Source: Brienomyrus brachyistius (Eukaryota; Chordata; Actinopteri; Osteoglossiformes; Mormyridae). From it: a DNA stretch of 64,000 nucleotides. Shown piece by piece: positions 13,401-22,010 of the stretch (the stretch's first letter is position 1; every line of letters starts with the position of its first letter). The stretch lies in assembly GCF_023856365.1 (NCBI RefSeq), contig NC_064554.1, forward strand, positions 7,493,001 to 7,557,000. Direction: 5' to 3'. Under the pieces are notes generated by a model. The model saw only the letters and a program-made list of their open reading frames with translations, was not told where the DNA came from and ran no database searches. A program made the position numbers and the translations under genes.

Positions 13401-16266
13401 GAGGTTGCCAACACACACGCATCTGGCGTGACACTCACGCTTTCTGACTGTCACGCTCACGCAAGAGATCTTACAGCGAATCTATGTTATTCCGTTACAA
13501 ACCTAAAACTGGCTACATCAGAAGCATTGGGATAGTTCGCAAACTCTACAAACTATTTACAAGGTAATATACCTGTTACATACATGTGAATGGGTGTGCA
13601 GACTTGTCTCAAAATGAAAATCTCATGCTGGCAACCCTGCAACCAGTGGGGGACTTTTAAGCTGGTTGATGTGGGACTGATCTATCTGAAGCTATATGGG
13701 TAGCATTAGCAGGTATTTGTCTTGGAGAGGTTCACCCCCAGCCCCCCTCTGCTCACATTATAAATGCATCAGCGCCGTCAGCTCATGCACACTGACCACG
13801 GCCACTCAACGATTCTCCCTCTTCTGACTGAATTCTCATTCGCCCCGGAGTTACATCTTCATATTCTTTTGGTTCCTGTTCTTTTACCGGCCAATTTATT
13901 CATTTCCTCCTTCCTATTTTAACCTGGGAGGACATCCTGCCTTGTCATTCACTATAAATCAGTCCTATCTGAGAAGAATCTGAGCAAATAGGAAGTCAAC
14001 CACGGAATGCATCTCTGATTCGGACAGTATGACAACTGGCAATTACACTGGCAAGAATTCAATGTTTAAAAGTCAATTTCACTAGTAAAAAAAATCATTA
14101 TAATCCTTCCAGTTAGTTATCCAAAACAGACAGTTATAATTACCTTATAATAAGCTCAATGTTTATTCAAAATGAAAAAATTTCCTGTAATTATATAGAC
14201 ACAACTTATAACTAAACACTGAAAACAAATTAAAGTAAGGGGAGTGCAATAGTCATTAAAAACCATTTTAATACAACAGGTTATGAAAGCCATAACGCTG
14301 AGGTGTCTCTCACCTGGTTCTGCACAGCAACCGGAAGCTCTGCCTTTCTGAGTAACCTCTGGAAGACCTGGGCCTGGATCTTCTCATCCTTCTTGCTGCA
14401 CAAAGCCTCATATACCTCTCTGTAATAGGGCGGCACAGACCCTGCGATTGCAGGAAAGCAGGAGACCTTAATTATTATTAGCTATATTTACAGATACAAA
14501 GACGACCTCAAAGTAGAGAGAGAATATCAATGCTGTGCATGATATAACAACTGCTGACAAAACCATGAACATCTGACCAAATTAGCTTAAACTGGCTGTC
14601 TGCATCCTTGTGCAGTACCACTGCGCATGCAGTGGCCAGTGGAGCAATTAAAGTGAAATTATAACATAATGTACCTGATTATAGGCCACGCTTCTGCGAA
14701 ACAAAGAAACAAATCCACTTTGGATCCATGTCAACTAAACAACCAAATGCTTCAGTAATACAAGTTACTGCACTCTTCAGTCAAATCTAATCCATGTTAT
14801 ACAGCTGGAATATTTTGTCACTGACTCTCCCCCCCCCACTTCAGACGAAGTGCTTTGCTTACAGTATGTAGAGCAAGTGCCCGTGTGGGTCTTTAACCAG
14901 TAACCATGGCATTCTCAGCCCACAGACTTTGCCCGTTTACACCAGTAAAAGAGGAAAGAAGCAAGCAGAGTGGTCAAACGAGACAAAGTCTGCATGTAGA
15001 TCATTACAAGCAATATAACCTGGAAAACAGCTCTGTAAAGTACTGTCACGGGGGGATTCTGCACACTGCCTAACTTCCACAAAAGCCACAAAGACTAACT
15101 TGTTTAATGCGCTCTCGGGTTTCCTTGTGGTTAATTGTGTTCCTCTTAAAAGGAGAACTCCAAATTTTTCAACCTTTCGGTGGAATCCAGCCTTTGTACT
15201 GTCTTCTCCGCAAACTGATATTCAGTTAATTTACACCTAAGACGTCTGTTTCGGTTATATAAACATATAAGGATGATTCCAATGGCCCGTCAGTGACAGG
15301 GGGACTAGAAAATCTGGAAAATAACTGGATTGGTCTGTACGGGGGGGGAGCAATATGACATGCTTTCATGGGGCCCAAAATCTCTAGCAATGCTCCTGAG
15401 CATACTTATAACCGGTTTGACCACGCTTAAAAACGTAAGACAGGAAGACTGCAACTATGTTTTTCCACTTGTACGCGTCTGTACATTTTATTGCCAACTG
15501 GAACATAAAGATCGTATGTTTTGCGAACTGTCGGAGATCCGATGGATTTACTTCGCTAATTTAAACGAGCTATTCTACTCGATTGCCTTTCTGCTTTTAA
15601 AACTGCAATGATTGCGGGGGTCGATGTAATGCATCCAGCCCATGCAAACTGTGTCCCAGCAGCCAGAAGGCCACGGTACGAGGAATTAAGGGGCCGGCGT
15701 ACATATCACAGTGTGGACCATGATGGGGTATCAGTTACGCGTCAGTAATACAGAAACTCATTCGAGCACATTACACGACACAACACAGCCAGCGAAAACA
15801 GCAGAAAACTGAAGAAAAAAAATGACTCTTTAATTTTTTATTATTAATTTAAAGACACTATGTGACATATATGGTACACAAAACCGAGGTTTATGGACAA
15901 TTTAATATACCAATTTGATATACAATATGTCAAATATGAACTGAATAAGAATGTATAACAAAATTCCAATAAATAATTCTCATTCTGGTTTTCATTATTG
16001 TGGTGCTGGATATTTCTGACTAGCTCGTTTTACAAAGCCAGCATGCTTTGCAACTGTTTTGGAGCTCATAAGTCAGAGTAAGGAGAAGTAAACAGAGCAG
16101 CGTTTTTATCCGAAACTAATCAAAATAAACACTGTAACACATCTGCTGGCCTTCGCTTACATCGCGTTTGAAATAAGCAAAGCGACATCCCGCACCCGCA
16201 GTACGTAAATGGGCTTAAAGGAGACTTACCTTCATTGATCTCACCGTCCATAGTGCTGCTTGTCAT
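4300..16266 (-). CDS. SNX8: SNX8, sorting nexin 8, complete CDS in 13 exons (529 aa)
   Basis: SNX8 is a PX-BAR sorting nexin on endosomes that binds phosphoinositide and helps endosome-to-Golgi retrieval; it is the animal counterpart of yeast Mvp1. Minus-strand exons (high to low): 16266-16230, 14441-14314, 12753-12624, 10792-10602, 10300-10180, 9891-9773, 8813-8733, 8631-8471, 7812-7683, 7591-7523, 6073-5924, 4874-4725, 4422-4300. They total 1590 nt, all in phase with GT/AG borders. Residues about 14-98 form an EH/EF-hand-like segment. The PX domain spans about 138-242, with RRYSDF at 170-175 and LPPKR at 194-198. The BAR region runs from about 250 to 510. Length exceeds human SNX8 (about 465 aa from memory) because of the N-terminus. 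The chosen ATG is in weak context; Met6 has A at -3 and G at +4 and may be used. Identity is sure; the paralogue (a or b) is not determinable. Confidence 0.97.
4725..4874 (-). CDS. SNX8: SNX8 coding exon 12 (BAR)
   Basis: Residues 440-489, QENAIQTMELRNYFSLFCLH to SQIQGHHE. The acceptor is a tandem CAGCAG, so exon starts at 4874 or 4871 are both possible and would include or omit one Gln. The donor is GTGATT. Confidence 0.96.
5717..5829. repeat. Irregular minisatellite of GTGGAGTATAAACA-like units
   Basis: Short units containing GGAGTATA recur with variable spacing in the intron between SNX8 exons 12 and 11. Confidence 0.7.
5924..6073 (-). CDS. SNX8: SNX8 coding exon 11 (BAR)
   Basis: Residues 390-439, DLCERHERGVLHEHQRALQK to ESRIVQ. 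The donor GTGCCT is followed within 8 bases by a 19-base G run on the transcribed strand (C run 5897-5915 on +). The GCGAGCAG acceptor has few pyrimidines next to it. Confidence 0.96.
6627..7167. mobile_element. Tc1/mariner-type MITE in a SNX8 intron
   Basis: The left end CAGTACTGTGCAAAAGTCTT (from 6629) and the right end (to 7165) are inverted repeats of 25 bp with one visible difference. Both are flanked by TA (6627-6628, 7166-7167), the target duplication of Tc1/mariner elements. The 537-bp body has no transposase frame, so it is non-autonomous. Confidence 0.85.
7523..7591 (-). CDS. SNX8: SNX8 coding exon 10 (BAR)
   Basis: A 69-nt exon, residues 367-389, with EEDDVVEKLNLFLDLLQSYK. The acceptor is TTTTTGAAG after an A/T-rich tract, weaker than its neighbours. 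The donor is GTGAGT. Confidence 0.95.
7683..7812 (-). CDS. SNX8: SNX8 coding exon 9 (BAR)
   Basis: Residues 323-366 read SALGSDT at the start and VEFALLSDKAAQQ at the end, matching human SNX8 position for position. Acceptor CGCAG, donor GTAAGA. Confidence 0.96.
7993..8335 (+). repeat. Dispersed repeat, GTGGGGACCAC family, copy 1
   Basis: It starts GTGGGGACCACTTTTATAAA, contains GGTTACTTATGGTTAAGGTT and ends next to a short TG array. It shares the ordered landmarks 'TTACTTATGG-TAAGGTTAGGGCTG' and 'GGGATT..GTTTTCCCC' with the copy at 32091 and, reversed, with the copy at 25230. Family name not known. Confidence 0.7.
8471..8631 (-). CDS. SNX8: SNX8 coding exon 8 (BAR)
   Basis: The exon encodes residues 270-322 plus two bases, including DIQAQFAASKELIRN and SFHKIRDKAEKMAER, part of a long amphipathic BAR helix. 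Acceptor CTACAG, donor GTGCGG. Confidence 0.96.
8733..8813 (-). CDS. SNX8: SNX8 coding exon 7
   Basis: Residues 243-269, DVQNKLREIF to ATQAK, form the start of the BAR region. Both borders are phase 0. The acceptor ends in CAG and the donor is GTCAGT, a weaker but valid GT site. Confidence 0.95.
9773..9891 (-). CDS. SNX8: SNX8 coding exon 6 (PX end)
   Basis: The exon encodes residues 203-242, REFIEGRRRALGRF to FSGS. It supplies the basic helix that closes the PX domain (RRR at 210-212). Acceptor CATCAG, donor GTATGT. The open frame runs into both flanking introns without early stops, so an ORF finder overcalls it. Confidence 0.96.
10180..10300 (-). CDS. SNX8: SNX8 coding exon 5 (PX core)
   Basis: The exon encodes residues 163-202 plus one base. 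It holds the PX signature RRYSDF and the proline loop VPALPPKR, the elements that bind the phosphoinositide head group in PX domains. The donor GTATGG lies after one base of the Glu203 codon. Confidence 0.96.
10602..10792 (-). CDS. SNX8: SNX8 coding exon 4 (linker and PX start)
   Basis: The exon encodes residues 99-162. A linker is followed by VRQTLEQLLKRDAV and the first PX strands TVELIPEKKGLFLKHVEY, which closely match human SNX8. Acceptor TCGCCAG, donor GTGAGG. Confidence 0.95.
10793..12623 (-). other. SNX8 intron 3, with an unexplained open stretch
   Basis: No assigned exon. The minus strand carries long open frames at 11755-11025 (up to 146 codons), and there is a G16 run at 11813-11828. 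Similarity to any known protein was not recognised. Confidence 0.5.
10963..10994 (+). repeat. (ACA)n/(ATA)n microsatellite
   Basis: Trinucleotide array in the intron between SNX8 exons 4 and 3. Confidence 0.9.
12624..12753 (-). CDS. SNX8: SNX8 coding exon 3 (EH-like segment, second half)
   Basis: The exon encodes residues 56-98 plus one base. ISEQVDCGDGSLSKLSLYRG looks like an EF-hand loop (Asp61, Asp64, Gly65) followed by a helix, then ALIAFAQQGK. Acceptor ATTGCAG, donor GTAAGC. Confidence 0.93.
12754..14313 (-). other. SNX8 intron 2
   Basis: 1.56 kb. Open frames here (for example on both strands near 12.8-13.5 kb) lack recognisable protein similarity. No repeat family was recognised. Confidence 0.6.
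14314..14441 (-). CDS. SNX8: SNX8 coding exon 2 (EH-like segment, first half)
   Basis: The exon encodes residues 13-55, starting SVPPYYREVYEALCSKKDEK. The acceptor is ATCGCAG and the donor is GTGAGA after the Asn-Gln codons. The helical VFQRLLRKAELP segment resembles the first half of an EH/EF-hand pair. Confidence 0.93.
14442..16229 (-). other. SNX8 intron 1
   Basis: 1.79 kb. The only longer open frame (15330-15611, +) resembles nothing known. No repeat family was recognised. Confidence 0.6.
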
Positions 16267-16296
16267 GTGAGAAGCACTGAGCCTCCATGTGATTTC
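16230..16296 (-). CDS. SNX8: SNX8 first coding exon, with ATG at 16264-16266
   Basis: The coding part is 16266-16230 (MTSSTMDGEINE plus one base), ending at donor GTAAGT. Just upstream on the minus strand, a pyrimidine tract and TTCAG end at 16297, so the exon may begin at 16296 after a 5' UTR intron. In that case the transcript start and promoter lie further right and were not found. Confidence 0.85.
16241..16288 (-). promoter_or_regulatory. uORF overlapping the SNX8 start codon
   Basis: A 16-triplet upstream ORF (ATG at 16288-16286, stop TGA ending at 16241) runs out of frame across the SNX8 ATG at 16266. Its ATG has G at +4 but C at -3. It could lower initiation at Met1 and Met6. It matters only if the mRNA includes this segment. 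Confidence 0.5.
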
Positions 16297-16867
16297 CTGA
16301 AGGAGAAAAAAAATGTTTCCTTAGTCTTAAAGCCGTAGTGCGGTTCTAGGACCAAATTACGTAGAATTTCATTTACACTTCATTATAAAGATATATTAGT
16401 GCATTTTTCTTCCCCATCCAATAATAATGATAATGATTAATGATATTAATAATAATAACAAAGGAAACAATGATACATACAACTATAGCGATGACTATAA
16501 TAATGATGATTACATCGTCATTTATTGCCTTTGTTCTTGTGGTTTTTAAAACGTAACATAATGTTCACAATTCTTTCCATATTTTAAGATATTTTTCCCT
16601 AACTGTAATACACTGAGTCGTTTCGACATGCGTCTTGTTACTGTCACTATTTGATTTCCAAATTAATTTTCTAGGGCCCGACGTCAATTCATTCATGATT
16701 CTCCTGTTCATAATCCCCACATGTTCTAAAAAGAAGCTGATCGAGCGCTCTTCGTTCTGTGCGCTGTAAGGCGTGTCCCATTTTAAACTGCAACTGTGAT
16801 TTTTCAGTGAGTAATGGGTGATTACGACAACAGTGTCCTTTTATCCTTATTGTCCTTCTCGGTTTAT

Positions 16868-17010
16868 ATGTATGGATATTATTGTTAGATTTTTTTTAAT
16901 CGGTGCTTTGTAATTTGCTTCTTTTCTTATAGGTCACGTACGTTGCTAAATATCGTGACAACATCGATTTTTTTTTTGTTCCAGAAACCTCAGTAGGTGA
17001 GGCTATTGTT
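16868..17010 (+). repeat. Dispersed duplicate segment, copy A
   Basis: It shares a 25-bp identical core (16908-16932) with copy B at 19176-19200. Flanking similarity includes GATATTATT upstream and AGAAAC-TCA..AG-(G)GTGAGG downstream, in the same orientation 2.27 kb away. The core reads like a 3' splice site (pyrimidines then TATAG). Confidence 0.7.
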
Positions 17011-17735
17011 TGCTTTTTGTTAGGTCACCTTAACTGCAAATAAACATATATAAGTTGGCAACATACCGTCCCACTTGATGTGTACGTAGATTTAATTTAA
17101 ATATGGTGTTAAACTATAAGAACATTTAGGAGAAGTGAAAGCATAGACATTAACAGAATATGCTCGGACTGAATACCTTCACTCACGTTTTTTGGGCCAG
17201 TGATTTGTTAATACTGACGCTGAAGGATATGAATCAATAAATTCCATTTCTTTTCCGTTTAGTCCTTTCCAGCGCTACATTTCAGTTTATTTTGGGCTGA
17301 TATATATCCATTGGTGTAAGAGCCCAGAATTCATTTTTATTCTTTGTGTGTATGTGTTTGTTTCCATTTTGGGAGTTTTTTTGGAATAGCCCTTGAAGTT
17401 TCAGTTCTTACTGGGAAAGACAAAATGCAAGTTTGGAGAATTGTAGTACCCACATTTCTCCACAAGATGGAGATAAATATGTACTGCAGTTGGTGAAGTG
17501 CTGTGGGAAAGGTGGGAACGTGTATCACCCAGAACCGGGGGTGTCGGAGGGGCAGGGAAACCATGACAAATGAAAGGAGACCAGCACTTTGGGGGCGGGG
17601 GGGGGGCTAAAAATCCTCCCTGCTTGGCAAAATCAACAGTGCGACTGAACACACCAACCGAAGCAGGGGGCTCAGGGTGACATTTTCTCAGGGGGGGGCT
17701 GCAATGTTTAGTCAGTTCCCTGCTCAGAACACACC

Positions 17736-17780
<45 letters not shown>
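17736..17780 (+). repeat. (ATA)n/(TAA)n microsatellite
   Basis: About 15 trinucleotide units directly before the head of the interrupted SINE. Confidence 0.95.
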
Positions 17781-18375
17781 TGCATGCACCTCAGGGACCA
17801 GGGTTCGAATTACATCCTCAGTTCTACATATGCGGAGTTTGAATGCTCTCCTTGGGGTTTCCACTGGGTATTCCAGTCCCCCCCCCCCCCCCCCCCCCAC
17901 AGTCCAAAAAAATACTAAGGTGAATTACAATTTGAGAGAAGAATTGTACATATGTCACGCCCGGCTCGTCCAGTCCTCCTGTGTGCCTCGCCCTCCTGAT
18001 CATCCACGTGTGCTTCCCTGATCGTACCCAGATGTTCCTTGTTATTTCGCCCCTGTCTTTTCTTTATCAGTCCATGTCTTGCCCTGCCTGGTCGTCCGTC
18101 ATTGATGTCCGATGGTCCCGATCCCGTAATAAATCCCCAGTTTTCCCTGATTTTTGCCCCCTTGCCTGCTTCCTGCCAGCTTGCCTGCCCATTCGCTTAC
18201 CCGATAACCCGCGATCCTGACAACATAGGTGTGACTGGTGTGTGAGTGTGCCCTGTGTTGGGTTGGTGCCCCATCTTGAGTTGTACCCTGCCTTGCACCT
18301 GTAGCCTCCAGGATAGGCTGCAGACCCCCAGCGACCCTGCATAGGACAAGTGGGTATAGAAGTTGAATGATAATA
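17781..18375 (+). mobile_element. tRNA-headed SINE (family 1), + strand, split by a solo LTR
   Basis: The left part (to 17952) carries a B-box-like GGGTTCGAAT at 17811-17820 and the family's middle. The right part (18223-18375) carries the tail half ending near GGGTATAGAAG. Together they follow the order of the intact copy at 52679-53032. A C21 run (17878-17898) lies inside. Confidence 0.8.
17953..18222. mobile_element. Solo LTR (270 bp) with 5-bp target duplication
   Basis: It starts TGTCACG and ends CTGACA (TG...CA). It is flanked by ACATA at 17948-17952 and 18223-18227, and contains AATAAA at 18128-18133. These are the marks of an LTR left after recombination of a retrotransposon, probably Ty3/Gypsy-like. 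No internal gag/pol is present. It interrupts an older SINE. Confidence 0.85.
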
Positions 18376-19134
18376 ATGACAATAGTGTTTTTGCCTCTAG
18401 GGCTTAATGGCACGACAGGGCTGCTCCCATCCCTAACATTTCAGGCCTGTTCCTTTAGAAAGACTCTCCAGCTATTCCCCAAATTAGTCTTTTGAGCCCC
18501 TGAGCTCCTCACTGTGCAGCTGCCTTGGTTTCCCTAGTTACCAGATGTCTGTCTCTCGGAGCTCTGGATTCGCTACGCCTCTGGGGCACATGGCCAATCT
18601 GTCTGTTTGCCCTGGTACTCGTATCCTATTGGTCCATTCGAAACGAGGATTAGGCCAAGCTTACATCACAGACTGCTCCTGAAGGACCTGTATCTCATCT
18701 TCTGTCAGCATCACGCAAAACTGCACTCTGAGAAGTAAAAAGCAGCACTTCCCTTGAAGGTTTGAACGAAGTTGTTCTGAGATGCTTCAACACCTGGACA
18801 TGTGATCTGGATGCTCTGGCCCTCAGCTTTGTAGATGAATGAAGGATGCAGCTGCAAGTTGCTTCTAATAAAACCTAAGCCACTCCTTAATGGGGTGGGG
18901 TATTAGGTTATGATTATGATTAATGTTGATGCCTGAATGTACTTCAGCAGTAAGAGAAAGCTTCCTCGTCATAGAATATTCTATAAGTAATATAGGCGAT
19001 GGTGGTCTAACATTAAAATTCAATCAGTAACTTGATCTTAAATGGAGACACAGTTTGAAGTGGTCCCCTGGGGGGCATTAAAGGAAAGGTGGCTTATTTT
19101 ATGAATATAAATTCTATACCTAAGAAGTGGTTAT

Positions 19135-19262
19135 AGACGGGCGATATTATTATTTGATTATTTGTAACCAGTGTATTGTAATTTGCTTCTTTTCTTATAG
19201 TCCAAACCTGAATTTGGTGGCTTTTCTCAGAAACTTCACAGTGGGTGAGGGTATCGTGTGCT
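19135..19262 (+). repeat. Dispersed duplicate segment, copy B
   Basis: Counterpart of copy A. Its right end runs straight into the 49-bp tandem array. Confidence 0.7.
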
Positions 19263-19595
19263 TTCTGCTATCCCGTATTCCCTTTCTAACCAGTTTCAGT
19301 TATCCTGTGCTTTCTGCTATCCTGTATTTCCTTTCTAACCAGCTTCAGTTATCATGTGCTTTCTGCTATCCTGTATTCCCTTTCTAACTAGCTCCAGTTA
19401 TCCTGTGCTTTCTGCTATCCTGTATTCCCTTTCTAACCAGCTTCAGTTGTCCTGTGCTTTCTGCTATCCTGTATTCCCTTTCTAACCAGCTTCAGTTGTC
19501 CTGTGCTTTCTGCTATCCTGTATTCCCTAACTAGCTTCAGTTATCCTGTGCTTTCTGCTATCCTGTATCCCCTGTATAACTAGCTGCACTTTTTG
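19245..19595 (+). repeat. 49-bp tandem array, 7 copies
   Basis: The anchor CTTTCTGCTA occurs at 19261, 19310, 19359, 19408, 19457, 19506 and 19551. The first six starts are 49 bp apart; the last step is 45 bp because of a 4-bp loss. Confidence 0.95.
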
Positions 19596-21230
19596 GATAT
19601 AAGGGCCAAACAGTGATGCGATTATTCAGCCACATGCATAGACCCACAACCAACCCTTAGTGCTGTGATGAAGGTGAGTTGCAATATCAAGCAAGGTTCC
19701 GTGCACCAGCAGGGGGCGATCAACATCAGACAGGCCAACAGTAACCATGGTTTCCTTGCCAGCAGCCAAAAGGAGTGTAAAGAGGGCCTGGTTGGTGGCT
19801 GATAATTGCAAGACTAAGCCGGGAATAATGTGCCAAGAAGCAGAAAAGGTAAGCATGTGTATTGGAGGTTGGCTGCCTGCAGGGCCTAGTGTCTCCTGCA
19901 TGACTCTTTTTCTAGTAGCGTCTTAATTTCCCTCCTATAGAAACCTTCCTCCCTTTGGGGGTATTTCCTTGCATTCTTGTCTCTTCTGCCTCTTGTGACT
20001 TTTTGCATGTGGAGTGAGCAGTATGCCATTTGAGCTAATTCCCCCTCCTCACATTGGAGCTCCTCTTCAGGTGCTTACCCCAGGACCCGCAAATGAAGAA
20101 GATGAGGGAGTGGAAGGGGAAGATCATGCTGCTCGCCAGGGAACCAGCCGCATGGGCCCAGCGATGGGCCAGTACCTGACCTGCCCAATTCTGCCAATTC
20201 TTCCCAGGAAATTGAGTCCCCATCCCACATACCTCTCGGTAGGAACCAGTCATCATGGTAAAGGTGGGTGCTGTAAACTCGTAGGTCTAACATGTCAACC
20301 ATCTCAGACCATACTTTGCCTGCCACAAGCTGCTTCATTTCATGGACTGACCAGCGGGGCCAAGATAATGCATAACAGTACAGTATTTATCAGTTAAAGT
20401 TATACTCGACATATTTAATGGTTTGCTTGTCTAGAAAGCAAGGTAGTTGAATTTCATTGAAATTCATTAACCTTTTGAACCAAAGCTGTATAACTATATG
20501 AGTATTATGTACTCTGAGTATTAGTGTGCTTTATTTGCCAGTTAGGGGTTTAATTAATTTAATTGATTAAGAAGTAGCTAGCACTGTTCCCTGATGAATC
20601 CTCCGTGTTCAGTATGGGGAGTAGGCTTGTTGCCCCTGCATTGTGGGGGTGCTCCCACCTATAACCCAGAAAAGGGTGACTGGCTGAAATGGTCACTTTA
20701 ATCTGACCATGGTGGTAAACTATAACAGGTAAAAATGTATGGATTATTTGTTATTTTTAATTATTTGTGTAGTAATGTTTTGAGTAACTGGATACTACTT
20801 AATTCTACTTATAACTTAGAAAAAAAAACTTTGAGGATGTCAAAAAGTGATATTAATTATCTTTAATGCGGCATCTTAAACATTATAAATCATTTGCCAG
20901 GAAACTGAACATCATGGGGAGAATTTGAATTTAAGATTACCTCAGACAACAAGGCTGCTTTAATGATGCTGATTTGTGAGTATAATTGGAAAGACAGAGT
21001 TTTTTTCCCCCATCCGTCTTGCACAGTGCCTTTCCAGAACTGGATCATTATAAGCCTTCGAAACTACGAAGAAAACACAATAGCATAACGCACAGTACGA
21101 TTTCCCTTTCAAAACTGTTACATTCCTTATGTGGTCTGTGAGAATGTGCGTTATACACTAATGTGTGGTAAAACTCATTGTTACATGACTATGTGCCTCT
21201 GGGCTGAGTCCAGCATGATTTAAATAACAT

Positions 21231-21575
21231 CCATCCATCCATCCATTTTCCAAACCGCTTATCCTATTCGGTCGCGGGGGGTCCGGAGCCTATCCCGGAA
21301 GCAATGGGCACGAGGCAGGGAACAACCCAGGACGGGGGTCCAGCCCATCGCAGGGCACACTCACACACCATTCACTCACACATGCACACCTATGGGCAAT
21401 TTAGCCTCAGCATGTTTTTGGACTGTGGGGGGAAACCGGAGTACCCGTAGGAAACCCCACGACGACATGGGGAGAACATGCAAACTCCACACACATGTGA
21501 CCCAGGCGGAGACTCGAATCCGGGTCCCAGAGGTGTGAGGCAACAGTGCTAACCACTGCACCACCATGCCGACCC
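21231..21575 (-). mobile_element. tRNA-headed SINE (family 1), full length
   Basis: A 345-bp copy on the minus strand. Its CCATC-repeat tail is at the left and its tRNA-like head at the right. ATAACAT flanks both ends (21224-21230, 21576-21582). Strongly similar to 52679-53032. Confidence 0.88.
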
Positions 21576-21742
21576 ATAACATCTGTAACGTATTTAAATT
21601 GCAGAACAAAACTTACTAAGTTTTTATGACATTCATTTATATTTAATTACTTTGTTAATGCTTGAGTTTAAGTCATTCATATACTGTAGCAATTACAATT
21701 GATTTTAAACATACGGTTCAATGGTTCAGTAGGTGTCGCTGT

Positions 21743-22010
21743 CAGGGACGGATTATGGGTTGTGTGGGCCCCTGGGAAAAACATTCGCGAGGGCCCCCCC
21801 ACCAGCACCACCACCACCACAATTCAAGGGCCCTTGGCAGCCAAACGCCCTCCCTATAGGGTTAGGGGCCCTTGTAGGCAGAGGATCAAAGAATGTAGGC
21901 CCTCTAATATAGACAAACGAAAATACATTGTTGATAAGCCTTGCAAATTGTTTTGGGCTAGGGGCCCCACGGGCCCCCTGCACCCCAAGGGCCCCTGGGC
22001 AGCGTCCCTG
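21743..22010. mobile_element. hAT-type MITE (268 bp) with perfect 8-bp duplication
   Basis: The ends CAGGGACG and CGTCCCTG are inverted. GTCGCTGT flanks both sides (21735-21742, 22011-22018), as expected for hAT elements. The interior is rich in GGGCCC and has no transposase. Confidence 0.88.

Noticed and set aside
12684..13535. ORFs of 83-137 codons on both strands in SNX8 intron 2
   Set aside because: Apart from the true exon 12753-12624, none has family similarity or suitable splice borders.
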